DNA of 64,000 nucleotides from positions 434,001 to 498,000 of the forward strand of contig NZ_JACHNY010000001.1 in the NCBI RefSeq assembly GCF_014199625.1, read 5' to 3'. This document shows, in pieces, positions 53,822-62,451 of this stretch. The notes below the pieces were generated by a model. That model did not search any database and was not told the origin of the DNA. It worked only from the letters and a program-made list of their open reading frames with translations. How positions within the stretch are numbered: the stretch's first letter is position 1; each line of letters opens with the position of its first letter. The stretch is from Sphingomonas abaci. Lineage in GTDB: Bacteria; Pseudomonadota; Alphaproteobacteria; Sphingomonadales; Sphingomonadaceae. A program made the position numbers and the translations under genes.

Positions 53822-55107
53822 CGCTACGCCTGTTCCGCGCCGAACTCCTGTCTGTGTCGGCCGATCCCCGCGACGATCCGGGCGCGATCCGGCACGAGCC
53901 GGACGGCCTGCTCGCGGTCGAGGACGGGCTGGTCGTGGCACGCGGGAGTCACGCGACGCTGGCGCCCCGCTTCGCCGGCCTGCCGGTCGAGCGTCTCCCC
54001 GGGCTCGTCGTCCCCGGCTTCGTCGACGCGCACGTCCACTATCCGCAGATGGACCGGATCGCCTCCCATGGCGAGCAACTGCTCGACTGGCTCGAGCGCC
54101 ATATCTTCCCCGCCGAGATGGCGTTCGCCGATCCGTCGCACGCCGCCGCCGTCGCCGAGGCGTTCCTGGCGGAATTGCTCCGCCACGGCACGACCAGCGC
54201 GCTGGTCTTCCCGACCGTGCATCCCGGATCGGTCGACGCCCTGTTCGATGCCGCGCTCGACCGGCGGATGCGGATCCTGTCGGGCAAGGTGCTGATGGAC
54301 CTCGGCCCCGACGGCCTGCGCGACACGGCCGAGACCGCGCGGAGCGACAGCGAGGCGCTGATCCGCCGGTGGCGCGGGCGCGGACGGCTGGGCTATGCGG
54401 TGACGCCGCGTTTCGTGCTGACCTCGTCCGACGAACAGATGCGACAGGCCGCCGCGCTGCTCGACGCGAACCCCGACGTCCTGCTCCACACCCATCTGGC
54501 CGAGAACCGGCACGAATGCGCCGCCGTCGCCGAACGCTTCCCCCAGGCGCACGACTATCTCGACGTCTATGACCGGTTCGGGCTGGTCGGCCCGCGCTCG
54601 GTCTTCGCACACGGCATCCACCTGACCGATCGCAGTTGCGCGCGGCTTGCGGAGGCCGGAGCCGGGATCGCCATCTGTCCCACCTCCAACCTGTTCCTCG
54701 GCTCGGGATTTTTCGATTTCGGGCAGGCCGATGCGCACCGCCTGCGGCTGGGCCTGGGCACGGATATCGGCGCGGGCACGTCCTTCTCCATGCTGCACAC
54801 CGGCGGCGTCGCCTATCAGGCCGCCCTCGCCCGGGAGGTACGGCTCGATCCCTTCCGCGCACTGCATCTTGCCACGGCGGGCAGCGCGTCGCTGCTCGGC
54901 ATCGCCGACCGGGTCGGTGCGCTGCTACCGGGACAGGAGGCCGATTTCGTCGTGCTGGACGACGCGGCGACGCCGCTCCTCGCCCGCCGGACCGCCGGCG
55001 CCGATCTGGCGGCCCGGCTGTTCGCCATGCAGGTGCTGGGTGACGACCGCACCGTGGCGCGGACCTATGTGATGGGCGATTGCGCCTGGGATCGGGGGAC
55101 GAAATGA
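53818..55107 (+). CDS. guaD: Guanine deaminase
   Basis: 429 residues of the amidohydrolase superfamily. It converts guanine to xanthine and ammonia. Zn ligands: His72 and His74 in VDAHVHYPQ, His in LLHTHLAEN, His in VFAHGIHL and Asp in GLGTDIGAGTSFSML. PRFVLTSSDEQM (substrate Arg) and the SNLFLGSGFFD motif are guanine-deaminase features. Together with XDH it funnels both guanine and hypoxanthine into urate. The start overlaps the xdhC stop and its stop overlaps the next ATG. Confidence 0.94.
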   Translation: MTLRLFRAELLSVSADPRDDPGAIRHEPDGLLAVEDGLVVARGSHATLAPRFAGLPVERLPGLVVPGFVDAHVHYPQMDRIASHGEQLLDWLERHIFPAEMAFADPSHAAAVAEAFLAELLRHGTTSALVFPTVHPGSVDALFDAALDRRMRILSGKVLMDLGPDGLRDTAETARSDSEALIRRWRGRGRLGYAVTPRFVLTSSDEQMRQAAALLDANPDVLLHTHLAENRHECAAVAERFPQAHDYLDVYDRFGLVGPRSVFAHGIHLTDRSCARLAEAGAGIAICPTSNLFLGSGFFDFGQADAHRLRLGLGTDIGAGTSFSMLHTGGVAYQAALAREVRLDPFRALHLATAGSASLLGIADRVGALLPGQEADFVVLDDAATPLLARRTAGADLAARLFAMQVLGDDRTVARTYVMGDCAWDRGTK

Positions 55108-56222
55108 TGCGCACGCTGTTTCTGGGCCTGATGGCCCTGCTCGCCGCCGCCGTGCCGGCGCAGGCTCAGCAGGCACGCCGATTGGTCGTCATCGATGACG
55201 AAGGCTTCGGGCTCAGCCATGCGATGCTGCTCGATGCCCCCGACGTCGAGGTGCTGGGCATCACCACCGTCACCGGCAATGTCTGGGCCAACCGCGCCAC
55301 CGCCATGGCATTGAAGGGCGTGGAGCGGATGGGGCGGACCGTCCCCGTGGTGCAGGGCGCGACCTATCCGCTGGTCAATTCGGAAGCGCTGACCGAACGC
55401 TGGGAGGCGCTGTACGGCAAGCTGATCTGGAAGGGCGCGTTCATGCGGCAATGGGTCGAGCCGACGCAGCAGAGCACCCCGGACTATCACCGCCCCGACG
55501 ATCCCGTCGACCTGCCCGACGGCAATCCGACCACCCGCCCCTCGCCTGAAATCGCCGCCAACTTCCTGCTGCGGATGGTGCACGAACATCCCGGGCAGGT
55601 GACGATCATCGCGATGGGCCCGCTCACCAACCTCGCCTTGGCGCAGCGGCTCGATCCCGCCTTTGCGGGGCTGGCGAAGGAGCTGGTCTATATGGGCGGC
55701 AGCCTCAATCCCCGGCAGGTGCTCGGCAGCGTCTCGGCCACCCAGTTCGCGCGGGAGTTCATCCACTCCCCACGCCGCGAGTTCAACGCCCGCTTCGATC
55801 CCGAGGCGGCCAGCATCGTCTCGCGCAGTCCGTGGCGGCACATCACCGTCATCCCCACCGATCCGTCGACCGCGACCGAACTGACCCCGGCGCTGATCGC
55901 ACGACTGCGCGCGGTGGCCCCGCCCGCCCTCGCGGCGTGGATCGGGGCGCTCGAACCCGGCTTTCCGATGTGGGACGAGATCGCCGTGGGCGTGTGGCTC
56001 GACCCGTCGATCGTCACCGCGCGCGACACCGCCTTTGTCGATTACGACACCCAGTTCGGGCCGAACTATGGCGACATGCTCTCCTGGCCTGCGGGCTATC
56101 AGCCGGGCATCGGCGAGCAGCGCGCAGAACTGATCCGCACGATCGACCCGGCCCGGCTCGAAGCGCTGATGCGGCGTCTGCTGGCCCGTCCCGCCGGGCG
56201 TCAGGCGTCCGGCGGACTATAG
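55104..56222 (+). CDS. Exported nucleoside-hydrolase-like protein with altered metal site
   Basis: 372 residues with a clear signal peptide (MMRTLFLGLMALLAAAVPAQAQ, cleavage at about 22). The inosine-uridine hydrolase fold is recognised from EVLGITTVTGNVWANRAT, then VTIIAMGPLTNLALA and KELVYMGGS. The normal DTDPGIDDAMAL calcium site is here DDEGFGLSHAMLL (31-43), losing most of the Asp ligands, and the usual His-Asp near the end is MWDEIAVGVWLD. It may cleave purine nucleosides in the periplasm with a different metal, or bind them. ATGA overlap with guaD; its end overlaps the LysR gene tail by 22 bases. Confidence 0.84.
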   Translation: MMRTLFLGLMALLAAAVPAQAQQARRLVVIDDEGFGLSHAMLLDAPDVEVLGITTVTGNVWANRATAMALKGVERMGRTVPVVQGATYPLVNSEALTERWEALYGKLIWKGAFMRQWVEPTQQSTPDYHRPDDPVDLPDGNPTTRPSPEIAANFLLRMVHEHPGQVTIIAMGPLTNLALAQRLDPAFAGLAKELVYMGGSLNPRQVLGSVSATQFAREFIHSPRREFNARFDPEAASIVSRSPWRHITVIPTDPSTATELTPALIARLRAVAPPALAAWIGALEPGFPMWDEIAVGVWLDPSIVTARDTAFVDYDTQFGPNYGDMLSWPAGYQPGIGEQRAELIRTIDPARLEALMRRLLARPAGRQASGGL

Positions 56223-57121
56223 GCGAAGCGGGTGAAGCCTGCCTCGATCTCGCGCAGCACCATCGCCGCGGCATAGGAGGGCGTGCGGGCGGTCGCGGTG
56301 CACAGCGCCAGCGTCATCGGGCGCAGCACCTTGTCCTCGATCCTGGCGAACGCCAGCGTCCCGGCGCGAACTTCCGTGGAGACGTCCAGCGAGGTCAGGA
56401 TGCCGACGCTGTCCCCCTCCTGGATCAACGAGGCGATCATCTGGATGTTGTCGGACGTCACCCTTCGGTGCAGCGTGACGCCCGAGGTCGCCTCCAGGAC
56501 CGCGACCTGCTGGTGCACCGCCAGCGGCGCGGCGGGCAGGATGACCGACTGGCCGTCGCATTCGGAGAATCGGACGCTGGCCTTGCCCGCCAGCGGATGG
56601 CCGGGCGGCGCGACGATGCCCAGGACCACGTCGACAAAGGCCCGTACCGTCAGATCCTGATAGGATTGCGGGTCGAACAGGATGCCGAAATCGACGTCAT
56701 TGGCGGCGATCGCGCGGCGCACCTGTTCGTTGCCCAGCACATGCACCCCGATCGTGATGCCGGGATGGCTCCGCTGGATCGCATGGAGGGCGGCGGGCAT
56801 ATAGCCCTTGGCCAGCGCGTCGATCACCGCGACGTCGACATGGCCGCGCTTCAGACCGCGCAGATCCTCGATCTGCGACAGGGTATCGACGAGCTGCTTC
56901 TGCCAGCGCCCGCCCGCCGCCATCATCACCTCGCCCGCCGCCGTCAGCCGCAGGCCGGTCGGCAGCCGCTCGAACAGCTGCACGCCCAGCCGCGCCTCGG
57001 CATTCAGGATCTGGCGGTCGATGGCGGAGGCGGACACCGACAGCTCGTCGGCCGCGCGCCGGATCGACCCGAGCCGCCCGACCGCCATGAAATAGCGGAT
57101 GAATCGCGACAGCGCCGGCAT
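56201..57121 (-). CDS. LysR-family regulator, predicted controller of the purine locus
   Basis: 306 residues. Winged helix-turn-helix at about 1-60 (GSIRRAADELSVSASAIDRQI, then ERLPTGLRLTAAG), effector domain after it. Divergent from the TBDR gene and located at the end of the xdh operon. An operator-like sequence overlaps its start codon and recurs before the permease, with a weaker version before the ureide operon, so it probably regulates itself and those operons. The inducer may be urate, xanthine or a nucleoside. The start ATG at 57121 is the first of the frame. Confidence 0.88.
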   Translation of the reverse strand: MPALSRFIRYFMAVGRLGSIRRAADELSVSASAIDRQILNAEARLGVQLFERLPTGLRLTAAGEVMMAAGGRWQKQLVDTLSQIEDLRGLKRGHVDVAVIDALAKGYMPAALHAIQRSHPGITIGVHVLGNEQVRRAIAANDVDFGILFDPQSYQDLTVRAFVDVVLGIVAPPGHPLAGKASVRFSECDGQSVILPAAPLAVHQQVAVLEATSGVTLHRRVTSDNIQMIASLIQEGDSVGILTSLDVSTEVRAGTLAFARIEDKVLRPMTLALCTATARTPSYAAAMVLREIEAGFTRFAYSPPDA

Positions 57122-57139
57122 GCGCTAATTTTCGCAACG
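57121..57139 (+). promoter_or_regulatory. Candidate purine-regulon operator in the LysR-TBDR region
   Basis: TGCGCTAATTTTCGCAACG matches the 47696-47714 sequence in 17 of 19 bases and has the same TGCG-N8-CGCA symmetry. It begins inside the LysR start codon. A second palindrome (TTGCGTT, two bases, AATGCAA) lies at 57154-57169, followed by GCAACGATC, a 9-mer also found at 47709-47717. Confidence 0.55.
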
Positions 57140-57351
57140 GATCATCGTCATCATTGCGTTTGAATGCAACGATCACGCGACCTAGGTCAATCACCAGGTC
57201 AGACATCCACCCTGGCTACCCAGCGTCAGCCCGCATCGCGACGGCCGTGGCGACGGCGATCATGCACCGGCACGGACATGGGGGGAGAGGCAGGAACACG
57301 CGCGATGGACCGGTCCCGGGGAATGGATCGGCCGTCACAAGGGGGCTGACG

Positions 57352-59883
57352 ATGATGACGCTTGCTTGCCCGGTCTCGACCGACCGACACGACGCGCAGC
57401 CGGTGCGCCGCGCCGGCCTGGCCATGATCCTGTCGCTGCTGTGCGGTACGGCGATGACTACGCCCGCCTCCGCCCAGGACGCGCCCGCCGCGACGACGTC
57501 CCCCGCGACGACACTCGTCCCGACGCCGACCCCCGCGTCGACCGAAGCCGAACCCCAGGCGGGTGACGAGATCGTCGTCACGGGCGCGCTCGGCGCCCTG
57601 CCGGTCAAGGATGTCGGTTCGGTATTCGGCTTCGACAAGACGCTGGTGGAAACGCCGCGCTCCGCCTCGACGATCAGCGTCGAACAGATCGAGCGGTTCG
57701 GCATCACCGACATCTACGATCTCGTCGCCCAGTCGCCCGGCACCTTCACCAACTCCTTCTTCGGCGTCGGCGGCGCGCTCGACATTCGCGGCACGCCGGG
57801 CGAGACCTATTTCCGCGGCGTCCGCCGGCTCGACAATGCCGGCAACTATCCGACCCCGATCGCGGCGGCCGACCGGATCGATATCGTGCGCGGCCCCGCC
57901 TCGCCCATCTATGGCCCATCCAAGACCGGTGGCTATCTCAACTTCGTGCCGAAATCGGCGCGGGTCGCGGGCGGCGCGCTGCTCAGCGGTCCGAGGGGCG
58001 AGGTCGGCTACACCGGCGGCAGTTGGGACCGCAACAATCTGCGCGCCGAGGTGCGCGGGCCGCTGCACCTGCCGGGCGCCGATCTCGGCTACAGCCTCTA
58101 TGCGGAGGTCGAGGACTCGGGCAGCTATTACCGCAACATGTCGACCAAGCAGACGATCCTGCAAGGCGCATTCGACCATCAGTTGACCGACCGGGTCCGG
58201 ATCGAGTTCGGCGGCCAGTACCAGAATTTCAAGGGTCAGCAGAATGGCGGCTGGAACCGCCTGACCCAGAAGCTGGTCGACGACGGCACCTATATCACCG
58301 GCACCGCCAAGCCGCTGGACACCAATGGCGACGGCCAGATCTCGCAAGGGGAGATCAACGCATCGATCCCCGGCGGCCTGTCGATCTTCGGCAATTTCTC
58401 CTGCCCCGACAGCACGTTCAGCCCCTTCGCCAGCGGCTTCACCAATGCCTGCTTCACCCGGACCTATCCGCAGCTCAACCTGGTCGATACCGGCACCACC
58501 ACGCTCAGCCGCCGCGACGTCCTGACCGGCGTGAACGACAAGCTGCACAACCAGCAGACGACGCTCTACTACGACGTCACCTTCGACGGACCGGGCAAGC
58601 TGACCGTCAAGAACCAACTGTTCTTCGATCATACCCGCAATATCAACAACAACGATTACGGCTTCTCGCAGCGCGTCAGATCCTACGTCATCGAGGACAA
58701 GATCGTCGTCGCCAAGTCGATCGACACCGGCATCGGAACATTCTCGGGCCAGCTCTCACCGTCCGTACGCTACGTCCATTTCGACTATGGCGACGATTTC
58801 GACTATGAATATTTCTCACGTGTCGACCTGACGCAGGGCTATACGCCAGCCTCGAACCGACTGCTGGCGACCGAATGCAATTGCGGCTATACCGACCGCG
58901 TCTTCGGCCACACGACCGACTATGGCATCGCCGCGCTGGTCGACCTCGACTTCAGCTTCGGGCTCGATCTGCTGCTGGGTGGCCGCTACGATACGGTCGA
59001 CGCTTCGTCGCGCTACGACACGGCGGTGATGGGACGGGTGCCGACGCTCGATGCGGCCAAGGGCAACGACGACGGCTGGTCGTGGACCGCCAGCGCCTCG
59101 TACAAGCTGCCCTTCGGGCTCATCCCCTATGCCACCGCTTCGCAGCAATCGACGATCGTGGTGGGCCAGGGCGCCGAGGTCCTGCCGGAGGCGGTGGCAT
59201 CGGGCTTCATGTCGACCTCTCGTCTGTACGAGGGCGGCATCAAGGGAAGCTGGCTGGGCGAGCGGCTTTATGCGGCGCTGTCGGTCTACAAGCAGAACCG
59301 CACCGACTTCAACATCCAGTCGATCACCGTCAACCAGGCGGTCGAAACCAAGGGCGTGGAGGCCGAGGCCCGCTGGGCGGTCGACCGCCACCTGCTGGTG
59401 ACCGGGGCCTATACCCATACGGAGGTCGTCAACCTGACCGGCCTGCAGGCCGGCTCGCTGTTCAGCTTCTTCGGCATCGAGGACCTGGTCAACGTCTCCG
59501 ACCCGACGCTGTATCTGGGCGGGCAGCCGATCGGCCTGGTGCCGATCGCCAACCGCGATCAGGCCCGCCGCGCCGGCATCCCCGCCAACCTCTATTCCGC
59601 CACCGCCACCTATGGCTTCGACAACGGCCTGTCGGTCAGCGGCAGCGTCGTGAAGGTGGACTCGGTCTTTTCCGGCCAGTCGCAGGCGGTGCGCCTGCCC
59701 GGCTACACGCTGGTCGATCTCTCGACATCGTACCAGACCGGACCGTGGCTGTTCCGCCTGGTCGTCAAGAACGCGACCAACGCGCGCTACTTCCGGGCCA
59801 ACTTCACCGAATTGTTCGGCAGCACGATCGTCCTGCCCGAACGGCCGCGCAGCTTCCTCGCCTCTGCCGTCTACAGATTCTGA
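57352..59883 (+). CDS. TonB-dependent receptor of the purine locus, siderophore-receptor type
   Basis: 843 residues from the ATG at 57352 (GGGGG six bases upstream; the next ATG at 57355 is equally possible). The signal peptide core is MILSLLCGTAMTTPASA, ending near residue 37 after a long N-region. The plug starts with GDEIVVTGALG and includes DRIDIVRGPASPIYGPSKTGGYLNF; the barrel ends in Phe (LASAVYRF). An EF-hand-type loop (DTNGDGQISQGE, 323-334) sits in a predicted surface loop. Position next to nucleoside-processing genes suggests uptake of a purine nucleoside, nucleotide or related compound. Confidence 0.88.
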   Translation: MMTLACPVSTDRHDAQPVRRAGLAMILSLLCGTAMTTPASAQDAPAATTSPATTLVPTPTPASTEAEPQAGDEIVVTGALGALPVKDVGSVFGFDKTLVETPRSASTISVEQIERFGITDIYDLVAQSPGTFTNSFFGVGGALDIRGTPGETYFRGVRRLDNAGNYPTPIAAADRIDIVRGPASPIYGPSKTGGYLNFVPKSARVAGGALLSGPRGEVGYTGGSWDRNNLRAEVRGPLHLPGADLGYSLYAEVEDSGSYYRNMSTKQTILQGAFDHQLTDRVRIEFGGQYQNFKGQQNGGWNRLTQKLVDDGTYITGTAKPLDTNGDGQISQGEINASIPGGLSIFGNFSCPDSTFSPFASGFTNACFTRTYPQLNLVDTGTTTLSRRDVLTGVNDKLHNQQTTLYYDVTFDGPGKLTVKNQLFFDHTRNINNNDYGFSQRVRSYVIEDKIVVAKSIDTGIGTFSGQLSPSVRYVHFDYGDDFDYEYFSRVDLTQGYTPASNRLLATECNCGYTDRVFGHTTDYGIAALVDLDFSFGLDLLLGGRYDTVDASSRYDTAVMGRVPTLDAAKGNDDGWSWTASASYKLPFGLIPYATASQQSTIVVGQGAEVLPEAVASGFMSTSRLYEGGIKGSWLGERLYAALSVYKQNRTDFNIQSITVNQAVETKGVEAEARWAVDRHLLVTGAYTHTEVVNLTGLQAGSLFSFFGIEDLVNVSDPTLYLGGQPIGLVPIANRDQARRAGIPANLYSATATYGFDNGLSVSGSVVKVDSVFSGQSQAVRLPGYTLVDLSTSYQTGPWLFRLVVKNATNARYFRANFTELFGSTIVLPERPRSFLASAVYRF

Positions 59884-59887
59884 TGGT

Positions 59888-59920
59888 GGGCGCGGGTCCC
59901 CGAACGACTGCCCCGCGCCC
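59888..59920 (+). terminator. Hairpin after the TBDR gene
   Basis: A 9-bp stem (GGGCGCGGG/CCCGCGCCC) with a 15-base loop starts five bases past the stop. No T-run follows, so it may reduce read-through into the NUP gene or protect the TBDR message rather than end transcription. Confidence 0.4.
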
Positions 59921-59957
59921 CCATCCCATCCTGCCCCACCGCGCCGGAGTATCGATC

Positions 59958-61043
59958 ATGCCCGCTTTCCTGCCCGGCCTGCTGCTCGCCGCCGCCGCGG
60001 CCCCCGCCGTGCCGGCCGCCGCCACCCCGCTCGCGCCGTGCGCGATCGCCGCGCCCTGCGCCCGCCCGCTGCCGGTGCGGATGGTGATCGTGACCATGTT
60101 CGAGATCGGCCGGGACGAGGGCGACACCGCCGGCGAGTTCCAGCTCTGGAAGACGCGGCGCAACCTGCACCAGCGCATCCCTTTCCCCAACGGCTATCAC
60201 GACCTCTACTACAATCCCGACACGCAAATGCTGGGCATCGTCACCGGCGTCGGCTCGGTACGGGCGGCCGCGGCGATCACGGCGGTCGGCCTCGACGCCC
60301 GGCTCGACCTGTCGCATGCCTACTGGCTGGTCGCCGGGATCGCCGGCATCGATCCCGAGGACGCGTCGATCGGCTCGGCGGCCTGGGCCCGCTATGTCGT
60401 CGACGGTGATCTGGCGCATGAGATCGACGCGCGGGAGATCCCCGCCGGCTGGAGCACCGGCTATTTCCCGATCGACCGCAAGGGGCCGGACGACCCCGCG
60501 CCGCCCCGCCAGGATGGCGGCGAGGTCTTCGCGCTCAATCCCCGGCTGGCGGAATGGGCCTATCGGCTGACCCGCGACACGCCGCTGCCCGACGATCCGC
60601 GCATCGCTCGTGAACGCGTCCGCTACACCGACCATCCCCATGCGCGAAAGCCGCCCTTCGTGCTGATCGGGGACCAGTTCTCGGCCATGACCTTCTGGCA
60701 CGGCGCGCTGCTCAACCGCTGGGCCAACGACCACACCCGCTATTTCACCCAAGGCAAGGGGCAGTTCGTCACCAGCGCCATGGAAGAGACGGGCACGTTG
60801 CAGGCGATCGCCTATCTCGCCCGGATCGGGCGCGTCGACAAGGATCGGGTGCTCGTCCTGCGCGCGGGCAGCAACTATACCCTGCCGCCGCCGGGGGTGA
60901 CGGCGGCTGACTATCTGCTGCGCGAGAATGAGGGCTATGCCGGTCTCGCCGCCTCGGTCGAGAACCTCTACCGGGTCGGCGACCGGGTCGTCACCGAATT
61001 GCTCGCCCACTGGGACCGCTACGAGCGGACCCCGCCCGACTGA
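59958..61043 (+). CDS. Exported NUP-family protein (annotated as purine nucleoside permease)
   Basis: 361 residues. The start has GGAG eight bases upstream. A signal peptide (PAFLPGLLLAAAAAPAVPAAA, cleavage near 22) is followed by a soluble protein with no membrane helix. VRMVIVTMFEIGRDEGD, LGIVTGVGSVRAAAAITA, YWLVAGIAGIDPEDASIG and the TSAMEETGTLQAIAYLARIG block match the NUP family known from Candida albicans. The last block and the LRAGSNYT loop resemble purine nucleoside phosphorylases, so a periplasmic nucleosidase or phosphorylase fits better than a permease (inference). Confidence 0.85.
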   Translation: MPAFLPGLLLAAAAAPAVPAAATPLAPCAIAAPCARPLPVRMVIVTMFEIGRDEGDTAGEFQLWKTRRNLHQRIPFPNGYHDLYYNPDTQMLGIVTGVGSVRAAAAITAVGLDARLDLSHAYWLVAGIAGIDPEDASIGSAAWARYVVDGDLAHEIDAREIPAGWSTGYFPIDRKGPDDPAPPRQDGGEVFALNPRLAEWAYRLTRDTPLPDDPRIARERVRYTDHPHARKPPFVLIGDQFSAMTFWHGALLNRWANDHTRYFTQGKGQFVTSAMEETGTLQAIAYLARIGRVDKDRVLVLRAGSNYTLPPPGVTAADYLLRENEGYAGLAASVENLYRVGDRVVTELLAHWDRYERTPPD

Positions 61044-61155
61044 CGCGGTCGCCGGGGCCGCCACCGCCCCTTCCGGCCGCGCGGATAGGACGGTATCAGC
61101 GGACGTGCGCATGGACGTCCCCGTCCGCCAGCCCTGCAACGATGATGGAAGTTCC

Positions 61156-61707
61156 GTGGTCCCCAAAGTCTATCTGTCCGCCGATCGCCTGCTCGAGGAT
61201 TCCTTCCGGCTCGCCAACCTGGTCTTCGACTCCGGCTTTCGCCCGACCCATATCGTCGGCATCTGGCGCGGCGGGGCGCCGGTGGGCATCGCCGTCCAGG
61301 AACTGCTCGAATATCGCGGCGTCCAGAGCGACCATATCGCGATCCGCACCGCCTCCTATGTCGGCATCGACCAGCAGGACCCGCAGGTGCGGATCTACGG
61401 CCTGGGCTATCTGGTCGACGTCCTCAACCCGGAGGACCGGCTGCTGCTGATCGACGACGTGTTCGATTCGGGCCGTTCGATCCGCGCGGTGCTGAAGGAA
61501 TTGCAGGAGCGATGCCGCAACAACATCCCGGACGTGGTGAAGGTCGCCACCGTCTACTACAAACCCTCGCGCAACGTGACCGACCTGAAGCCCGACTATT
61601 TCGTGCATCAGACCAATGACTGGCTCATCTTCCCCCACGAGATCAACGGGCTGACCGAGGCGGAAATCCGCGCGCACAAACATGGGGCCGATATCATCCT
61701 GCGCTGA
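61156..61707 (+). CDS. Purine-type phosphoribosyltransferase
   Basis: 183 residues from the GTG at 61156 (GGAAG close upstream); the ATG at 61111 would add 15 non-conserved residues. The PRPP loop is LLLIDDVFDSGRS, and WRGGAPVGIAVQELLEY is the pyrophosphate-binding segment. KPDYFVHQTNDWLIFPHEI at the end matches xanthine/hypoxanthine-guanine phosphoribosyltransferase-like proteins. It would salvage a purine base to its nucleotide, providing a choice between salvage and degradation beside the catabolic locus. No signal peptide. Confidence 0.84.
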   Translation: MVPKVYLSADRLLEDSFRLANLVFDSGFRPTHIVGIWRGGAPVGIAVQELLEYRGVQSDHIAIRTASYVGIDQQDPQVRIYGLGYLVDVLNPEDRLLLIDDVFDSGRSIRAVLKELQERCRNNIPDVVKVATVYYKPSRNVTDLKPDYFVHQTNDWLIFPHEINGLTEAEIRAHKHGADIILR

Positions 61708-61767
61708 GGCCGGCTGCCAGCCGGCGATCATCGGACCGGTCCTCGTCGTGCCTTCCTATAAAGACCT

Positions 61768-62418
61768 ATGGACCGCCACGCTTCCGCCCCGCCGCTGCCC
61801 GTCTATATCGTCGATGCCTGCGACGATTTCCGCCGGGCGACCGCCGCGTTGCTGGCGGCGCGCGGCCACCGGGTGCAGGATTTCGCGGGGGCGGAGGCGT
61901 TCCTGGCGCAGGTGCCCGCGCCCGACGGCCTGTTGCTGCTCGACATACGATTGCGCGGGCGCAGCGGCCTCGCCCTTCAGGCGATGGTCGCCGCCCGTCC
62001 CGCACTGACCATCGTCTTCGCCAGCGCCACCGCAGAGGTGGCGGACGCGCTGGCCGCGATGAAGGCGGGCGCGATGGATTTCCTGGTCAAGCCGGTGCCG
62101 CCGCGCATCCTCATCCACACGGTCGAGCAGGGCCTGACGCGTGCCGCCGCCGCCCGCGCCGCCGCCGCCCGCGCCGCCGACGCCCAGGCCAATCGCCGCG
62201 CCTTCGGGAGCCTCTCCCCGGCGGAGCCGACGCTGGCGCCGCTGCTGGCGCGGGGGATGCGCAACACGGTCATCGCCCGGCGCCTGGCCAAGGCGGAGAG
62301 CACGGTGAAGAGCCAGCGGATCAGCGTGCCGCGCAAGATGGCGACGCGGACCAGTTCCGACCTGGCGACGAAGATGGAGGACATCGCCAGCCCGCCGTCG
62401 CACGGGCTGGCGGCCTAA
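61768..62418 (+). CDS. FixJ-like response regulator with degenerate DNA-binding domain
   Basis: 216 residues. The receiver domain has Asp16, Asp19 and Asp20 (one of the usual acidic pair shifted), phospho-acceptor Asp59 in LLLLDIRLRG, Ser86 and Lys108 in FLVKPVPPR. An Ala-rich linker (AAAARAAAARAADAQANRR, about 134-152) precedes a LuxR-type helix-turn-helix that has drifted: SLSPAEPTLAPLLARGMRNT and the recognition helix KAESTVKSQRISVPRKM, where Lys-Ser-Gln replaces the common Glu-Val-His. It may bind an unusual site or have lost DNA binding. No kinase gene is adjacent on this strand. Confidence 0.82.
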   Translation: MDRHASAPPLPVYIVDACDDFRRATAALLAARGHRVQDFAGAEAFLAQVPAPDGLLLLDIRLRGRSGLALQAMVAARPALTIVFASATAEVADALAAMKAGAMDFLVKPVPPRILIHTVEQGLTRAAAARAAAARAADAQANRRAFGSLSPAEPTLAPLLARGMRNTVIARRLAKAESTVKSQRISVPRKMATRTSSDLATKMEDIASPPSHGLAA

Positions 62419-62451
62419 GCTGGGAGCGGCCCGCAGCCCCCGCGCCGCGCC

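Noticed and set aside
61709..61725. GCCGGC hairpin after the phosphoribosyltransferase gene as a terminator
   Set aside because: Only six pairs, no T-run, and such palindromes are frequent at this G+C content.
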